Below, one piece after another: positions 12,204 through 20,879 of a DNA stretch of 52,407 nucleotides. The DNA lies in contig JARLGR010000209.1 of the NCBI GenBank assembly GCA_031292665.1, positions 1-52,407 on the forward strand, written 5' to 3'. The position numbers and the translations under genes were made by a program. The stretch is from Mycobacterium sp. (GTDB lineage: Bacteria; Actinomycetota; Actinomycetes; Mycobacteriales; Mycobacteriaceae). The notes beneath the pieces were generated by a model that was not told the origin of the DNA, did not search any database, and saw nothing but the letters and a program-made list of their open reading frames with translations. Every line of letters starts with the position of its first letter. Position 1 is the first letter of the stretch.

Positions 12204-12719
12204 TCAGAGCACCAGCAGCATGCGGGAGTTGCCCAAGATGTTCGGCTTGACGTAGCTCAGGTCCAGGAACTCGGCGACACCGATGTCGTAGGACCTGCAC
12301 ATCTCTTCGAAGACCTCGGCGGTGACGGGTGTGCCCTCGATCTCGGTGAACCCGTGCGCGCCGAAGAACTCGGTTTCGAAGGTCAGCACGAACAGCCGCT
12401 CCAGCTGCAGCTCGCGGGCGACTTCGAGAAGCCGGTTGACAATCGCGTGGCCGATGCCGCGGCCCGTCATCGCCGGGTCGACGGCGACGGTGCGGATCTC
12501 GCCGAGATCGGACCACAACACGTGGAGCGCCCCGCAACCGACAGCCTTGCCGTCAAGTTCGGCCACCCAGAATTCCTGCACGGCCTCGTAGAGCGTCACG
12601 AGGTTCTTTTCCAGCAGGATCTTTCCGGCATACGTGTCGACGAGCTGTTTGATCACGGGCACGTCGGACGTTCGCGCGCGCCGGACCACCGGTCGTTGGT
12701 CCCGTGGGCTTTCGGTCAC
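12204..12719 (-). CDS. argA: N-acetylglutamate synthase, GNAT type
   Basis: Homologue of Rv2747, which acetylates glutamate or glutamine with acetyl-CoA at the start of arginine synthesis. It is a single GNAT domain of 171 residues, lacking the kinase-like domain of classical ArgA. The acetyl-CoA loop is visible in RTVAVDPAMTGRGIGHAIV, and the C terminus DLSYVKPNILGNSRMLLVL is typical. GTG 12719 gives the N terminus seen in relatives; ATG 12737 would add six residues. A TACTGT hexamer at 12725-12730 on the minus strand lies 5 nt before the GTG. The gene is divergent from pgsA3. Confidence 0.9.
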   Translation of the reverse strand: MTESPRDQRPVVRRARTSDVPVIKQLVDTYAGKILLEKNLVTLYEAVQEFWVAELDGKAVGCGALHVLWSDLGEIRTVAVDPAMTGRGIGHAIVNRLLEVARELQLERLFVLTFETEFFGAHGFTEIEGTPVTAEVFEEMCRSYDIGVAEFLDLSYVKPNILGNSRMLLVL

Positions 12720-12763
12720 GGGTAACAGTATGGGCATCGGGAACGGTCGCGCTGGTCAACGGT

Positions 12764-12769
12764 TATTCT
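12764..12769 (+). promoter_or_regulatory. pgsA3: -10 box of pgsA3 (leaderless)
   Basis: TATTCT ends 6 nt before GTG 12776. It supports that start over ATG 12704, which would overlap the divergent argA gene. Confidence 0.5.
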
Positions 12770-12775
12770 GTTGCC

Positions 12776-13369
12776 GTGTCGGGGCAGCCGCAAACGGGTC
12801 CTCTGGAGGGCCGCGCCCGGATCGCCAACCTCGCCAATACCCTGACGTTGCTGCGGCTGGTGCTGGTCCCGATTTTCCTGCTCGCGCTGTTCGCCGGGGA
12901 CGGCCACCAAATCGCATTCCGCATCGTGGCTTTCGTGATTTTCGCGGTCGCCGCCATCACCGACCGGCTGGACGGTTTGCTGGCCCGCAACTACGGCATG
13001 GCGACGGAGTTCGGCGCGTTCGTCGAACCGATCGCCGCCAAAACGCTGATCGGCTCGGCGCTGATCGGACTGTCGATGCTCGGCGAGCTGCCGTGGTGGG
13101 TGACGGTGCTGATCCTGGTCCGCGAGGTCGGGGTGACCCTGTTGCGGTTGGCCGTCATCCGCCGCGGGGTGATTCCCGCCAGCTTTGGCGGCAAACTCAA
13201 GACGGTGGTCCAGGCCATCGCGATCGGGTTGTTCGTCCTGCCGTTGTCCGGACCGTTTCGGGTAGCGGCTTCCGTGGTGATGGCCGCCGCAATAGTGCTG
13301 ACGGTTGTCACGGGGATCGACTATGTGGCCTCTACGATCAGGGAAGTTCGCCAGACGCCCCGCGGCTGA
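12776..13369 (+). CDS. pgsA3: PgsA3-like CDP-alcohol phosphatidyltransferase with degenerate active site
   Basis: A 197-residue multi-pass membrane protein aligned by context and sequence with Rv2746c, annotated as phosphatidylglycerophosphate synthase. The family motif DxxDGxxARx8GxxxDxxxD binds metal and CDP-diacylglycerol. Here D63, D66, G67, A70, R71 and G80 are kept, but the third aspartate is E84 and the fourth, the catalytic base, is A88: the sequence reads GAFVEPIAAK. The substitutions are clear in the DNA (13025-13027 GAA, 13037-13039 GCC). Loss of normal activity is inferred. Otherwise the frame is intact, with conserved GLSMLGELPWWVTVLILVRE and RRGVIPAS, so the protein is under selection for something or decayed only recently. 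Confidence 0.85.
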   Translation: MSGQPQTGPLEGRARIANLANTLTLLRLVLVPIFLLALFAGDGHQIAFRIVAFVIFAVAAITDRLDGLLARNYGMATEFGAFVEPIAAKTLIGSALIGLSMLGELPWWVTVLILVREVGVTLLRLAVIRRGVIPASFGGKLKTVVQAIAIGLFVLPLSGPFRVAASVVMAAAIVLTVVTGIDYVASTIREVRQTPRG

Positions 13370-13404
13370 GCCCGGGTCATTTCTGCCAAGTGTGGCCGCC
13401 GAAC

Positions 13405-13432
13405 GGGAACCAATACGACCGCCGTCGGCGTT
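13405..13432 (+). promoter_or_regulatory. clgR: SigE/SigH-type promoter of clgR
   Basis: GGGAAC at 13405-13410 is followed after 19 nt by GTT at 13430-13432, matching the mycobacterial extracytoplasmic-stress consensus GGAAC-N18/19-GTT. SigE control of clgR is established in M. tuberculosis; the same promoter type here is read from sequence. Confidence 0.65.
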
Positions 13433-13504
13433 CAACGTTGTAGCGCCCTGCTAAATCGGATTGAACACGTGCTGAGCAGGGGTGATGGGACGAAGGAGAG
13501 CGGG

Positions 13505-13831
13505 ATGCCGCTATTGGTGCGCGAGGTGATCGGCGACGTGCTGCGCCGTGCCCGGATGTCACAGGGCCGGACGCTGCGCGAGGTGTCCGATTCGGCGCGA
13601 GTGAGCCTCGGGTATCTCTCCGAGGTGGAGCGCGGCCGCAAGGAGCCGTCCAGCGAGCTGCTCAACGCCATCTGCGACGCCCTGGACGTCCCGCTGTCGG
13701 CGGTCCTCACCGACGCAGGCGAGCGGATGGCGAGTGAGGAACGCGCGGCCTACAGCAGGCAACCCGGCGCCACCATTGACGCCGGCACCAAGGTGGTCAT
13801 TCCGCCGGTGGCGCCCCTCGCGGTGGCCTGA
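13505..13831 (+). CDS. clgR: Transcriptional regulator ClgR
   Basis: A Cro/CI-type helix-turn-helix activator of Clp protease and Psp genes during envelope stress. The 108 residues contain the [32 protein letters not shown] at about 20-48. The hydrophobic C terminus [12 protein letters not shown] probably acts as a ClpP degradation signal ending in -AVA, in line with the known instability of ClgR. ATG 13505 has a strong ribosome-binding site (AAGGAGAG, 13492-13499); GTG 13469 in the same frame lacks one. It heads the clgR-pspA-pspM cluster. Confidence 0.93.
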   Translation: MPLLVREVIGDVLRRARMSQGRTLREVSDSARVSLGYLSEVERGRKEPSSELLNAICDALDVPLSAVLTDAGERMASEERAAYSRQPGATIDAGTKVVIPPVAPLAVA

Positions 13832-13880
13832 GCGGGCGGTCGGATCGACGTCAGGGGTGGGGCGATCGGCGCCGACCCGA

Positions 13881-13886
13881 TAAATT
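13881..13886 (+). promoter_or_regulatory. pspA: Possible internal -10 box for pspA
   Basis: TAAATT fits TANNNT and would give a 5' leader of about 45 nt before the pspA ribosome-binding site (GAAGGTGAG). No clear -35 is visible, and read-through from clgR is the established route in relatives. Confidence 0.3.
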
Positions 13887-13939
13887 GAGCGACAGAACCG
13901 GCGCAGAGCGGCCCGACAACAAGCGAAGGTGAGCTAAAT

Positions 13940-14770
13940 ATGGCCAATCCGTTCGTCAAAGCGTGGAAATACCTCATGGCGCTGTTCAACTCGAAAATTG
14001 ACGAGCGCGCCGACCCCAAGGTGCAGATTCAGCAGGCCATCGAGGAAGCGCAGCGCACCCACCAGGCGCTGACCCAGCAGGCGGCGCAAGTCATCGGCAA
14101 CCAGCGGCAGCTGGAGATGCGCCTCAACCGGCAGCTGGCCGACATCGAGAAGCTGCAGGTCAACGTCCGTCAGGCGCTGGCACTGGCCGACCAGGCCACC
14201 ACCGCCGGTGACGCCGCCAAGGCCACCGAGTACAACAACGCCGCCGAGGCGTTCGCCGCCCAGCTGGTGACCGCCGAGCAGGGCGTCGAAGACCTCAAGA
14301 CGCTGCACGACCAGGCACTGAGCGCGGCGGCCCAGGCCAAGAAGGCGGTCGAACAGAACGCGATGGTGCTGCAACAGAAGATCGCGGAGCGCACCAAGCT
14401 GCTCAGCCAGCTCGAGCAGGCGAAGATGCAGGAACAGGTCAGCGCGTCGCTGCGGTCGATGAGCGAGGTCGCCGCCCCCGGCAACGTTCCCAACCTCGAC
14501 GAGGTGCGCGACAAGATCGAACGCCGCTACGCCAACGCGATGGGCGCGGCCGAACTCGCCCAAGGCTCCGTGCAGGGCCGCATGCTCGAGGTCGAGCAGG
14601 CCGGCGTGCAGATGGCCGGGCATTCCCGGCTGGAGCAGATCCGCGCGTCGATGCGCGGCGAGGCTTTGCCGACCGGTGGCACACCGGCGGCCGGGGCGTC
14701 TCCGGCGGCCACTCCCGCCCCCGCCCAGCCCGCCGGTGGCGCGGTGACCGAAAAGCCGCTTGGCCAGTAG
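13940..14770 (+). CDS. pspA: Phage-shock protein A / 35-kDa antigen
   Basis: PspA/IM30 (ESCRT-III-like) protein that binds stressed inner membrane and, in mycobacteria, feeds back on ClgR. Of 276 residues, the N-terminal amphipathic helix [14 protein letters not shown] is followed by the long coiled coil of the family (about 25-230). An Ala/Pro-rich tail ([20 protein letters not shown]) carries no recognisable domain. ATG 13940 has GAAGGTGAG upstream. pspM starts 15 nt after its stop. Confidence 0.95.
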   Translation: MANPFVKAWKYLMALFNSKIDERADPKVQIQQAIEEAQRTHQALTQQAAQVIGNQRQLEMRLNRQLADIEKLQVNVRQALALADQATTAGDAAKATEYNNAAEAFAAQLVTAEQGVEDLKTLHDQALSAAAQAKKAVEQNAMVLQQKIAERTKLLSQLEQAKMQEQVSASLRSMSEVAAPGNVPNLDEVRDKIERRYANAMGAAELAQGSVQGRMLEVEQAGVQMAGHSRLEQIRASMRGEALPTGGTPAAGASPAATPAPAQPAGGAVTEKPLGQ

Positions 14771-14785
14771 CAAGACGGTTTGTAG

Positions 14786-15598
14786 ATGGCGGTCAAGTCG
14801 GCGCAGCGCGGCCCCTGGCGGGCGCTGCCGCTGCAGCGCGGATTGGGCAGCGCCGCAGACGTTTTCGACTTCCTCGCGCAGAAGATCAACGCCGCGGTAG
14901 ATCCGCGCGCACGGCTGCTGCGCCGCCGCCGGCGGGCGCTGCGGTGGGGCCTGATCTTCGGTGCCGGGTGTCTTTTCTGGGCAGTGGTGACGATGCTGCT
15001 CGCGGCCTGGGGTTGGTTCGCTCTGCTGCTGGAGATCACCGGTGCGGTCGCGGTCCTGCTGGCGATTCCGGCGACGCTGTTGTTGTTGCGCTACCGCTGG
15101 CTGCGCTCCGAGCCGCTGCCGGCGGAGCGGCCGGCGAACACTCGCCGGCTGCCGCCACCCGGGTCGGCGGCGCGGCCCGCGATGTATGCGCTGGGCGCGT
15201 CGGAACGGGGGTTCTTCTCGCTCCTGGGCGTCCTGCAGCGGGGATCGATGCTGCCGGAGGACGAGATCCGTGACCTGACCGCCGCGGCCACCACGACGTC
15301 GGCGGCGATGGCGGCCACCGCCGCGGAGGTGGTGTCGATGGAGCGGGCGGCGCACAACTCGGCATCGTCGCGGTCGTATCTGGTGCCCACCATCAACGCG
15401 TTCACCGCGCAATTGAGCGCCGGCGTTCGCCAGTACAACGAAATGGTGACTGCCGCAGCACATTTGGTGTCCTCGGCGAACGGTGACGGCCTGACCGCGT
15501 CGCGGCAGCGCTACCGCGCCGAGCTGGTGGGGGCCACCGATCGCCTGACCGGGTGGGCGCAGGCGTTCGACGAACTCGGCGGCTTGCGCAGAAGCTAA
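14786..15598 (+). CDS. pspM: PspM-like membrane protein (Rv2743c homologue)
   Basis: The 270-residue protein has two adjacent membrane segments at about residues 53-75 (WGLIFGAGCLFWAVVTMLLAAW) and 77-100 (FALLLEITGAVAVLLAIPATLLLL), followed by a basic anchor and a long Ala/Thr-rich helical cytoplasmic domain. In M. tuberculosis PspM is the membrane partner of PspA, and PspN (Rv2742c) follows. Here the next + strand gene is not pspN: ephG lies convergently only 9 nt away. The Psp module is therefore clgR-pspA-pspM only. Confidence 0.88.
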   Translation: MAVKSAQRGPWRALPLQRGLGSAADVFDFLAQKINAAVDPRARLLRRRRRALRWGLIFGAGCLFWAVVTMLLAAWGWFALLLEITGAVAVLLAIPATLLLLRYRWLRSEPLPAERPANTRRLPPPGSAARPAMYALGASERGFFSLLGVLQRGSMLPEDEIRDLTAAATTTSAAMAATAAEVVSMERAAHNSASSRSYLVPTINAFTAQLSAGVRQYNEMVTAAAHLVSSANGDGLTASRQRYRAELVGATDRLTGWAQAFDELGGLRRS

Positions 15599-15607
15599 GC
15601 GGGCCGG

Positions 15608-16048
15608 CTAGAACGTCGCTCTGAGCGACGGCAGCACCAGCGCCGCGAGTCCCCGCACGGTCGCCTTGAACATGTCGAAGAAGTCGAAGTAGTCCCGCCA
15701 CAGCGTGATTCGCCCGTCATGGACCTCGAACACGCCGCACACCCAGAACTGAAGCCGCAGCGGGCCGAAGATCAGCGCGTCGGTGCGCTCGGTGAGCACC
15801 GCGGCGCCGTCGGCGGCGACCCGGTGGAACTTCACCTCGAAGGCGGCGCGGCCGTCCATCTGGCGAAACAGCTTCATCGCTCTGGCGCGGCCATGGATCG
15901 TCGGCAGGCCGACATTCTCGTAGACGAGGTTGTCGTCCAATGCGGCATCTGCGGCGTCGTAGTCCGCGTCCTGCAGGGCGTTCAGAAAGCCCTCGACGAT
16001 GCGGGCGTTCGCAACAATTTCGGTGGCTGTCCCATTCACCTCGGTCAT
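15608..16048 (-). CDS. ephG: Limonene-1,2-epoxide hydrolase family protein EphG
   Basis: Hydrolyses epoxides; the M. tuberculosis homologue Rv2740 accepts lipid and cholesterol-derived epoxides. The 146-residue SnoaL-like fold keeps the catalytic Arg-x-Asp (LTERTDALIFG) and the second Asp (LWRDYFDFFD) of the Asp-Arg-Asp triad. ATG 16048 is 7 nt after a minus-strand TANNNT hexamer. It is convergent with pspM (9-nt gap) and divergent from the glycosyltransferase. Confidence 0.9.
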   Translation of the reverse strand: MTEVNGTATEIVANARIVEGFLNALQDADYDAADAALDDNLVYENVGLPTIHGRARAMKLFRQMDGRAAFEVKFHRVAADGAAVLTERTDALIFGPLRLQFWVCGVFEVHDGRITLWRDYFDFFDMFKATVRGLAALVLPSLRATF

Positions 16049-16055
16049 GCCTAAC

Positions 16056-16061
16056 AGCGTA
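16056..16061 (-). promoter_or_regulatory. ephG: -10 box of ephG (leaderless)
   Basis: On the minus strand TACGCT ends 7 nt before ATG 16048. Confidence 0.5.
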
Positions 16062-16100
16062 GGCAGCGTGTCGGCGGGCCGCTGTGGCAGGGTATGGCCG

Positions 16101-17258
16101 GTGCGTGTCGCCGTGGTCGCCGGGCCGGATCCCGGGCACTCGTTTCCCGCGATCGCGCTGTGCCAACGTTTCGCCGAAGGGGGCGACGAGCCGACGCTGT
16201 TCACCGGCGCGGAGTGGCTGGACGCCGCACGCGCCGCCGGCATCGATGCGGTCGAGCTGGACGGGCTCGTGGCCACCGACGAGGACCTCGACGCCGGCGC
16301 GCGAATCCACCGGCGAGCGGCGCGGATGGCCGTGCTCAACGTGCCGGCCTTGCGCGACCTGGCGCCCGAGCTGGTGGTGTCCGACGTCATCACCGCCGGC
16401 GGCGGGATGGCGGCCGAGCTGCTGGGGATCCCGTGGATAGAGCTCGACCCGCATCCGCTGTACCTGCCGTCGAAGGGGTTGCCGCCGATCGGCAGCGGAC
16501 TGGCGCCGGGCACCGGAGTGCGCGGCCGGTTGCGGGACGTGGCGATGCGGGCGCTCACCGCGCGGTCCTGGCGTGCCGGGCTGCGCCAGCGCGCGGCCGT
16601 GCGGGCCGAAATCGGGCTGCCCGCCGCCGATCCCGGGCCGCTGCGGCGGCTGATCGCCACCCTGCCCGCCCTCGAGGTTCCGCGGCCGGACTGGCCGGCG
16701 GAGGCCGTGGTGGTGGGCCCGCTGCACTTCGAGCCGACCGATCGCGTGCTGGACATCCCGGCGGGCCCCGGGCCGGTCGTGGTGGTCGCGCCGTCGACCG
16801 CATTGACCGGCACCGAGGGCCTGGCGGAGGTTGCGCTGGGGTGCCTGGTTCCGGGGGAGACGCTGCCGGCCGGGTCGCGGTTGGTGGTGTCGCGGCTGGG
16901 TGGGCCGGAGTTGGCGGTGCCGCCGTGGGCGGTGGTGGGGCTGGGACGGCAGGCCGACCTGTTGACGCGGGCCGACCTGGTGATCTGCGGCGGTGGCCAC
17001 GGCATGGTGGCCAAGACCCTGCTGGCCGGGGTTCCGCTGGTGGTGGTGCCCGGCGGCGGGGATCAGTGGGAGATCGCCAACCGGGTGGCGCGGCAGGGGA
17101 GCGGGAAGCTGATCCGGCCGTTGGCCGCCGACGCGCTGGTCGCCGCGGTGGGCGAGGTGCTGTCGTCGCCCGGCTACCGGGAGGCGGCGCGGGCAGCCGG
17201 CGCCGGCGTCGCCGGCGTCGCCGACCCGGTTCGGGTGTGCCGCGAAGCGCTTGCTTGA
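16101..17258 (+). CDS. GT-B glycosyltransferase, UGT-like
   Basis: A 385-residue homologue of Rv2739c. The N-terminal half begins VRVAVVAGPDPGHSFPAIAL, the acceptor-side Rossmann start of GT1 enzymes. The donor-side signature is near residues 295-340: CGGGHGMVAKTLLAGVPLVVVPGGGDQWEIANRV. There is no signal peptide. GTG 16101 matches the family N terminus; the upstream in-frame extension overlaps ephG. Donor and acceptor are unknown. Its relatives include enzymes that glycosylate lipids and macrolides. Confidence 0.85.
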   Translation: MRVAVVAGPDPGHSFPAIALCQRFAEGGDEPTLFTGAEWLDAARAAGIDAVELDGLVATDEDLDAGARIHRRAARMAVLNVPALRDLAPELVVSDVITAGGGMAAELLGIPWIELDPHPLYLPSKGLPPIGSGLAPGTGVRGRLRDVAMRALTARSWRAGLRQRAAVRAEIGLPAADPGPLRRLIATLPALEVPRPDWPAEAVVVGPLHFEPTDRVLDIPAGPGPVVVVAPSTALTGTEGLAEVALGCLVPGETLPAGSRLVVSRLGGPELAVPPWAVVGLGRQADLLTRADLVICGGGHGMVAKTLLAGVPLVVVPGGGDQWEIANRVARQGSGKLIRPLAADALVAAVGEVLSSPGYREAARAAGAGVAGVADPVRVCREALA

Positions 17259-17276
17259 GCGGGCTGACTCGCTGGG

Positions 17277-17282
17277 TATCTT
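17277..17282 (+). promoter_or_regulatory. -10 box of the DUF3046 gene (leaderless)
   Basis: TATCTT ends 7 nt before GTG 17290. Confidence 0.5.
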
Positions 17283-17289
17283 GGCTGAC

Positions 17290-17484
17290 GTGCGGCTAAC
17301 GGAGTTCCACGAGCGGGTCGTCCTGCGATTCGGCGCCGCCTACGGTTCATCGGTGCTGGTAGACCACGTGCTGACCGGTTTCAACGGCCGGACCGCCGCC
17401 CAGGCGATCGAAGACGGTGTCGAGCCCCGCGACGTCTGGCGGGCCTTGTGCGTCGACTTCGACGTGACCCCCGAGCAGTGGTGA
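17290..17484 (+). CDS. DUF3046 protein (Rv2738c homologue)
   Basis: A 64-residue conserved actinobacterial protein, RLTEFHERVVLRFGAAYGSS then a helix ending in PRDVWRALCVDFDVTPEQW. The family almost always sits just upstream of recA, as here. No enzymatic motif is visible and the function is unknown. The start is GTG with a leaderless-type -10; an upstream in-frame extension of 13 codons overlaps the glycosyltransferase. Confidence 0.85.
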   Translation: MRLTEFHERVVLRFGAAYGSSVLVDHVLTGFNGRTAAQAIEDGVEPRDVWRALCVDFDVTPEQW

Positions 17485-17624
17485 TCTGCTGCGTCGGGAT
17501 TTAGCCTGCGGAGAGGGCTGAAGAGGGCTGAGAGGTCCAATCGAGAATCGCGCCGCCACCGCTGACTCGACGCCACTGGCGCAGGCTCGTTGAAACGTAG
17601 CCGCGTTCGGCGTGTCCACTTGAG

Positions 17625-17640
17625 TCGAACACGTGTTCGG
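17625..17640. promoter_or_regulatory. recA: LexA (SOS) box of recA
   Basis: TCGAACACGTGTTCGG matches TCGAAC-N4-GTTCGA with one mismatch in the last base. It lies 110 nt before the recA start. Confidence 0.85.
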
Positions 17641-17670
17641 CTACTGTGGTGAGGGTTCGGAAATGCCGAC

Positions 17671-17693
17671 TTGTCGGTGGCCATCTCTAGTGT
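17671..17693 (+). promoter_or_regulatory. recA: LexA-independent damage promoter (RecA-NDp type) of recA
   Basis: TTGTCGGTG (17671-17679), exactly 8 nt, then TAGTGT (17688-17693) matches TTGTCRGTG-N8-TANNNT, the mycobacterial RecA/LexA-independent damage promoter served by PafBC. The expected transcription start is near 17700, leaving a leader of about 50 nt. Confidence 0.75.
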
Positions 17694-17749
17694 CACGGCC
17701 AACCGACCGATACCGGTCAGGCGAACACAGCGACTATAGGAGAGGCACC

Positions 17750-18790
17750 ATGGCGCAAGCCCCCGACCGTGAGAAGGCCCTCGAACTGGCGATGGCCCAG
17801 ATCGAAAAGAGCTACGGCAAAGGCTCGGTGATGCGTCTCGGCGACGAGATACGTCAGCCGATCTCGGTCATCCCGACCGGATCCATCGCACTGGACGTGG
17901 CCCTGGGCATCGGCGGCCTGCCGCGTGGCCGGGTCGTGGAGATCTATGGACCGGAGTCCTCGGGTAAGACCACCGTCGCACTGCACGCGGTGGCCAACGC
18001 CCAGGCTGCCGGCGGCGTCGCGGCGTTCATCGACGCCGAGCACGCCCTGGACCCCGATTACGCCAATAAGCTCGGCGTCGACACCGATTCACTGCTGGTC
18101 AGCCAGCCCGACACCGGTGAACAGGCCCTGGAGATCGCCGACATGCTGATCCGCTCCGGCGCGCTGGACGTCCTGGTCATCGACTCGGTGGCGGCCCTGG
18201 TTCCGCGCGCGGAACTCGAAGGCGAGATGGGGGACAGCCACGTCGGGCTGCAGGCGCGGCTGATGAGTCAGGCGCTGCGGAAAATGACCGGCGCCCTGAG
18301 CAATTCGGGCACCACGGCGATCTTCATCAACCAGCTCCGGGAAAAGATCGGCGTGATGTTCGGCAGCCCCGAAACCACAACGGGTGGAAAGGCGTTGAAG
18401 TTCTACGCGTCGGTGCGCATGGACGTGCGCCGGATCGAGACACTCAAGGACGGCACCAACGCGGTCGGCAACCGCACCCGGGTCAAGATCGTCAAGAACA
18501 AGGTGTCGCCACCCTTCAAGCAGGCCGAATTCGACATCCTTTACGGCAAGGGCATCAGCAGGGAGGGTTCGCTGATCGACATGGGTGTGGATCACGGCTT
18601 CATCCGCAAGTCCGGTTCCTGGTTCACCTACGAGGGCGAGCAACTCGGCCAGGGCAAGGAGAACGCCCGTACCTTTCTGATGGAGAACGCCGACATCGCC
18701 AACGAGATCGAGAAGAAGATCAAGGAAAAGCTTGGCATTGGCGCGGTCGTGACCGATGACGACATCCTGCCCGCCCCCGTCGACTTCTGA
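17750..18790 (+). CDS. recA: Recombinase RecA, intein-free
   Basis: Forms ATP-dependent filaments on ssDNA for homologous recombination and triggers LexA self-cleavage. The 346 residues are complete. Walker A is GPESSGKT at 67-74; loop and core motifs follow, including [23 protein letters not shown]. tuberculosis RecA is interrupted by an intein after K251; here KIVKNK ending at K251 continues directly into V252 ([11 protein letters not shown]). AGGAGAGG is the ribosome-binding site. recX overlaps the 3' end. Expression is controlled by an SOS box and a RecA-NDp promoter. Confidence 0.98.
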   Translation: MAQAPDREKALELAMAQIEKSYGKGSVMRLGDEIRQPISVIPTGSIALDVALGIGGLPRGRVVEIYGPESSGKTTVALHAVANAQAAGGVAAFIDAEHALDPDYANKLGVDTDSLLVSQPDTGEQALEIADMLIRSGALDVLVIDSVAALVPRAELEGEMGDSHVGLQARLMSQALRKMTGALSNSGTTAIFINQLREKIGVMFGSPETTTGGKALKFYASVRMDVRRIETLKDGTNAVGNRTRVKIVKNKVSPPFKQAEFDILYGKGISREGSLIDMGVDHGFIRKSGSWFTYEGEQLGQGKENARTFLMENADIANEIEKKIKEKLGIGAVVTDDDILPAPVDF

Positions 18791-19289
18791 GCCCTCCCGC
18801 GAAGAGCAGGCGCGGGCGCTGTGCCTGCGCCTGCTCACCGCGAGATCGCGCACCCGGGCAGAATTGTCCCGCCAGCTGGCCAGGCGCGGCTATCCCGACG
18901 ACGTCAGCGATCGGGTGCTCGATCGGCTCGCCGCCGTCGGCCTGGTCGACGACACCGACTTCGCGCAGCAGTGGGTGTCCTCCCGGCGGGCGAACGCCGG
19001 CAAGAGCAGGCGCGCCCTGGCCGCGGAACTACACACCAGGGGTCTCGATAACGAGGTGATCACCGCGGCCCTGGCCGGCATCGACGCCGGCGCCGAGCGT
19101 GACAGGGCCGAGGAGCTGGTGCGGTCCAGGCTGCGACGGGAGGCGACGCTGGCCCAGGATGGCAAAGACGCCGCACGAGTGGGTCGCAGGCTGGTGGCGA
19201 TGCTGGCGCGGCGCGGGTACAGCCAGAACCTGGCGTCCGAGGTTGTCCTCGCCGAGCTGGCCGCCGAGCGGGAGCGCCGGCGCGTCTAG
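18756..19289 (+). CDS. recX: Regulatory protein RecX
   Basis: Binds RecA filaments and restrains their activity. At 177 residues it has the three tandem three-helix repeats of the family, e.g. [20 protein letters not shown], and [24 protein letters not shown] 18756 lies inside recA and overlaps it by 35 nt in another frame. This agrees with the N terminus of M. tuberculosis RecX ([12 protein letters not shown]) and implies translational coupling. Confidence 0.95.
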   Translation: MTTSCPPPSTSEPSREEQARALCLRLLTARSRTRAELSRQLARRGYPDDVSDRVLDRLAAVGLVDDTDFAQQWVSSRRANAGKSRRALAAELHTRGLDNEVITAALAGIDAGAERDRAEELVRSRLRREATLAQDGKDAARVGRRLVAMLARRGYSQNLASEVVLAELAAERERRRV

Positions 19290-19328
19290 CCCTTGACGTG
19301 GGATTATTCGCGCGCCGTCCGGTCGCCG

Positions 19329-19334
19329 TACCAT
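19329..19334 (+). promoter_or_regulatory. miaB: -10 box of miaB (leaderless)
   Basis: TACCAT ends 6 nt before GTG 19341. It supports that start over ATG 19293. Confidence 0.5.
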
Positions 19335-19340
19335 GGCTCC

Positions 19341-20879
19341 GTGACTTCCATGGTTGCGCTGGGCGCCGCGAGCAGGACCGGGGCCGCGGCTCCGCCGGTC
19401 TCGGGCTCGGGGGCCGCGCGCACCTACCAGGTCCGCACCTACGGCTGTCAGATGAACGTCCACGACTCCGAGCGGTTGGCGGGACTGCTGGAAGCGGCCG
19501 GCTACCAACGGGCGGCCGAGGGTGCCGACGCCGACGTGGTGGTCTTCAACACGTGCGCCGTGCGGGAGAACGCAGATAACAAGCTGTACGGCAACCTCAG
19601 CCACCTGGCGCCGCGCAAGCGAGGCAATCCCGACATGCAGATCGCGGTCGGCGGCTGCCTGGCGCAAAAGGACCGGGAGGCGTTGCTGCGCAAGGCGCCG
19701 TGGGTCGACGTCGTGTTCGGCACCCACAACCTCGGGTCGCTGCCCACGCTGCTCGACCGGGCGCGCCACAACAAGGTCGCCCAGGTGGAAATCGCCGAGG
19801 CGCTGCAGCAGTTCCCGTCGTCGCTGCCAAGCTCCCGCGAATCCGGTTACGCCGCATGGGTTTCCATTTCCGTCGGGTGCAACAACACCTGCACCTTCTG
19901 CATCGTCCCGTCGCTGCGCGGAAAGGAGGTCGACCGCAGCCCGGCCGACGTCCTGGCCGAGGTGCGATCCCTGGTGGACGACGGCGTCCTCGAAGTCACC
20001 CTGCTCGGCCAGAACGTCAACGCCTACGGGGTTTCGTTCGCCGACCCGTCGCTGCCCCGCGACCGCGGCGCCTTCGCCAGACTGTTGCGGGCGTGCGGGC
20101 GCGTCGACGGGCTGGAACGGGTGCGGTTCACGTCGCCGCATCCGGCCGAGTTCACCGACGATGTCATCGGGGCGATGGCGGAGACGCCGAATGTTTGCCC
20201 CGCCCTGCACATGCCGTTGCAATCGGGGTCCGACCGGGTCCTGCGCGCGATGCGGCGGTCCTACCGCGCGGACCGCTACCTCGGCATCATCGAACGGGTC
20301 CGGTCGGCGATGCCGCACGCGGCCATCACCACCGATCTCATCGTCGGCTTCCCCGGTGAGACCGAGGAGGACTTCGCGGCCACGCTGGACGTAGTGCGGG
20401 AGGCCCGGTTCGCGGCGGCGTTCACCTTCCAGTACTCCAAGCGGCCCGGCACGCCGGCCGCCGAACTCGACGGGCAGTTGCCGAAAGCAGTTGTGCAGGA
20501 GCGCTACGAGCGGCTGGTCGAGCTGCAGGAACGGATCTCGCTGGAGGGCAACCGGACGCTGATCGGGCAGACCGTCGAACTGCTGGTCGCCACCGGTGAG
20601 GGGCGCAAGGACAGCCGCACGGCGCGCATGACCGGCCGCGCGCGCGACGGCCGGCTCGTGCACTTCACGGCGGACCGGCCGGTACGGCCGGGCGACATCG
20701 TCACCGCGGCGGTCACCGAGGCCGCACCCCACCACCTCATCGCGGATGGGGGCATCCTCACCCACCGCCGCACCCGGGCGGGCGACGCGTACGCGACCGG
20801 GCGGCCCCCGCGCAGCGTAGGTCTTGGCACGCCCGCCGTTGGGCCGTCCGTTGTTTCCGTAGAAGGATGTGCACGATGA
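19341..20879 (+). CDS. miaB: tRNA-2-methylthio-N6-dimethylallyladenosine synthase
   Basis: Radical-SAM methylthiotransferase adding the 2-methylthio group at A37 of tRNAs after MiaA has prenylated it. In 512 residues the three domains are clear: N-terminal domain with cluster cysteines C36 (YGCQMN), C72 (NTCAVR) and C106 (GGCLAQ); radical SAM core with CNNTCTFC (C180, C184, C187); and a C-terminal TRAM RNA-binding domain. GTG 19341 gives the length of the M. tuberculosis protein. miaA, its pathway partner, is at 25077. The last codons overlap the next gene in ATGA. Confidence 0.95.
   Translation: MTSMVALGAASRTGAAAPPVSGSGAARTYQVRTYGCQMNVHDSERLAGLLEAAGYQRAAEGADADVVVFNTCAVRENADNKLYGNLSHLAPRKRGNPDMQIAVGGCLAQKDREALLRKAPWVDVVFGTHNLGSLPTLLDRARHNKVAQVEIAEALQQFPSSLPSSRESGYAAWVSISVGCNNTCTFCIVPSLRGKEVDRSPADVLAEVRSLVDDGVLEVTLLGQNVNAYGVSFADPSLPRDRGAFARLLRACGRVDGLERVRFTSPHPAEFTDDVIGAMAETPNVCPALHMPLQSGSDRVLRAMRRSYRADRYLGIIERVRSAMPHAAITTDLIVGFPGETEEDFAATLDVVREARFAAAFTFQYSKRPGTPAAELDGQLPKAVVQERYERLVELQERISLEGNRTLIGQTVELLVATGEGRKDSRTARMTGRARDGRLVHFTADRPVRPGDIVTAAVTEAAPHHLIADGGILTHRRTRAGDAYATGRPPRSVGLGTPAVGPSVVSVEGCAR

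Noticed and set aside
15608..17014. Long minus-strand frame covering ephG and much of the glycosyltransferase
   Set aside because: Only the ephG part (from ATG 16048) resembles a protein; the rest is antisense to the glycosyltransferase and an artefact of GC-rich codon use.
19293..19298. TTGACG before miaB as a -35 box
   Set aside because: It is 30 nt from the -10 TACCAT, far beyond the usual 16-19 nt.
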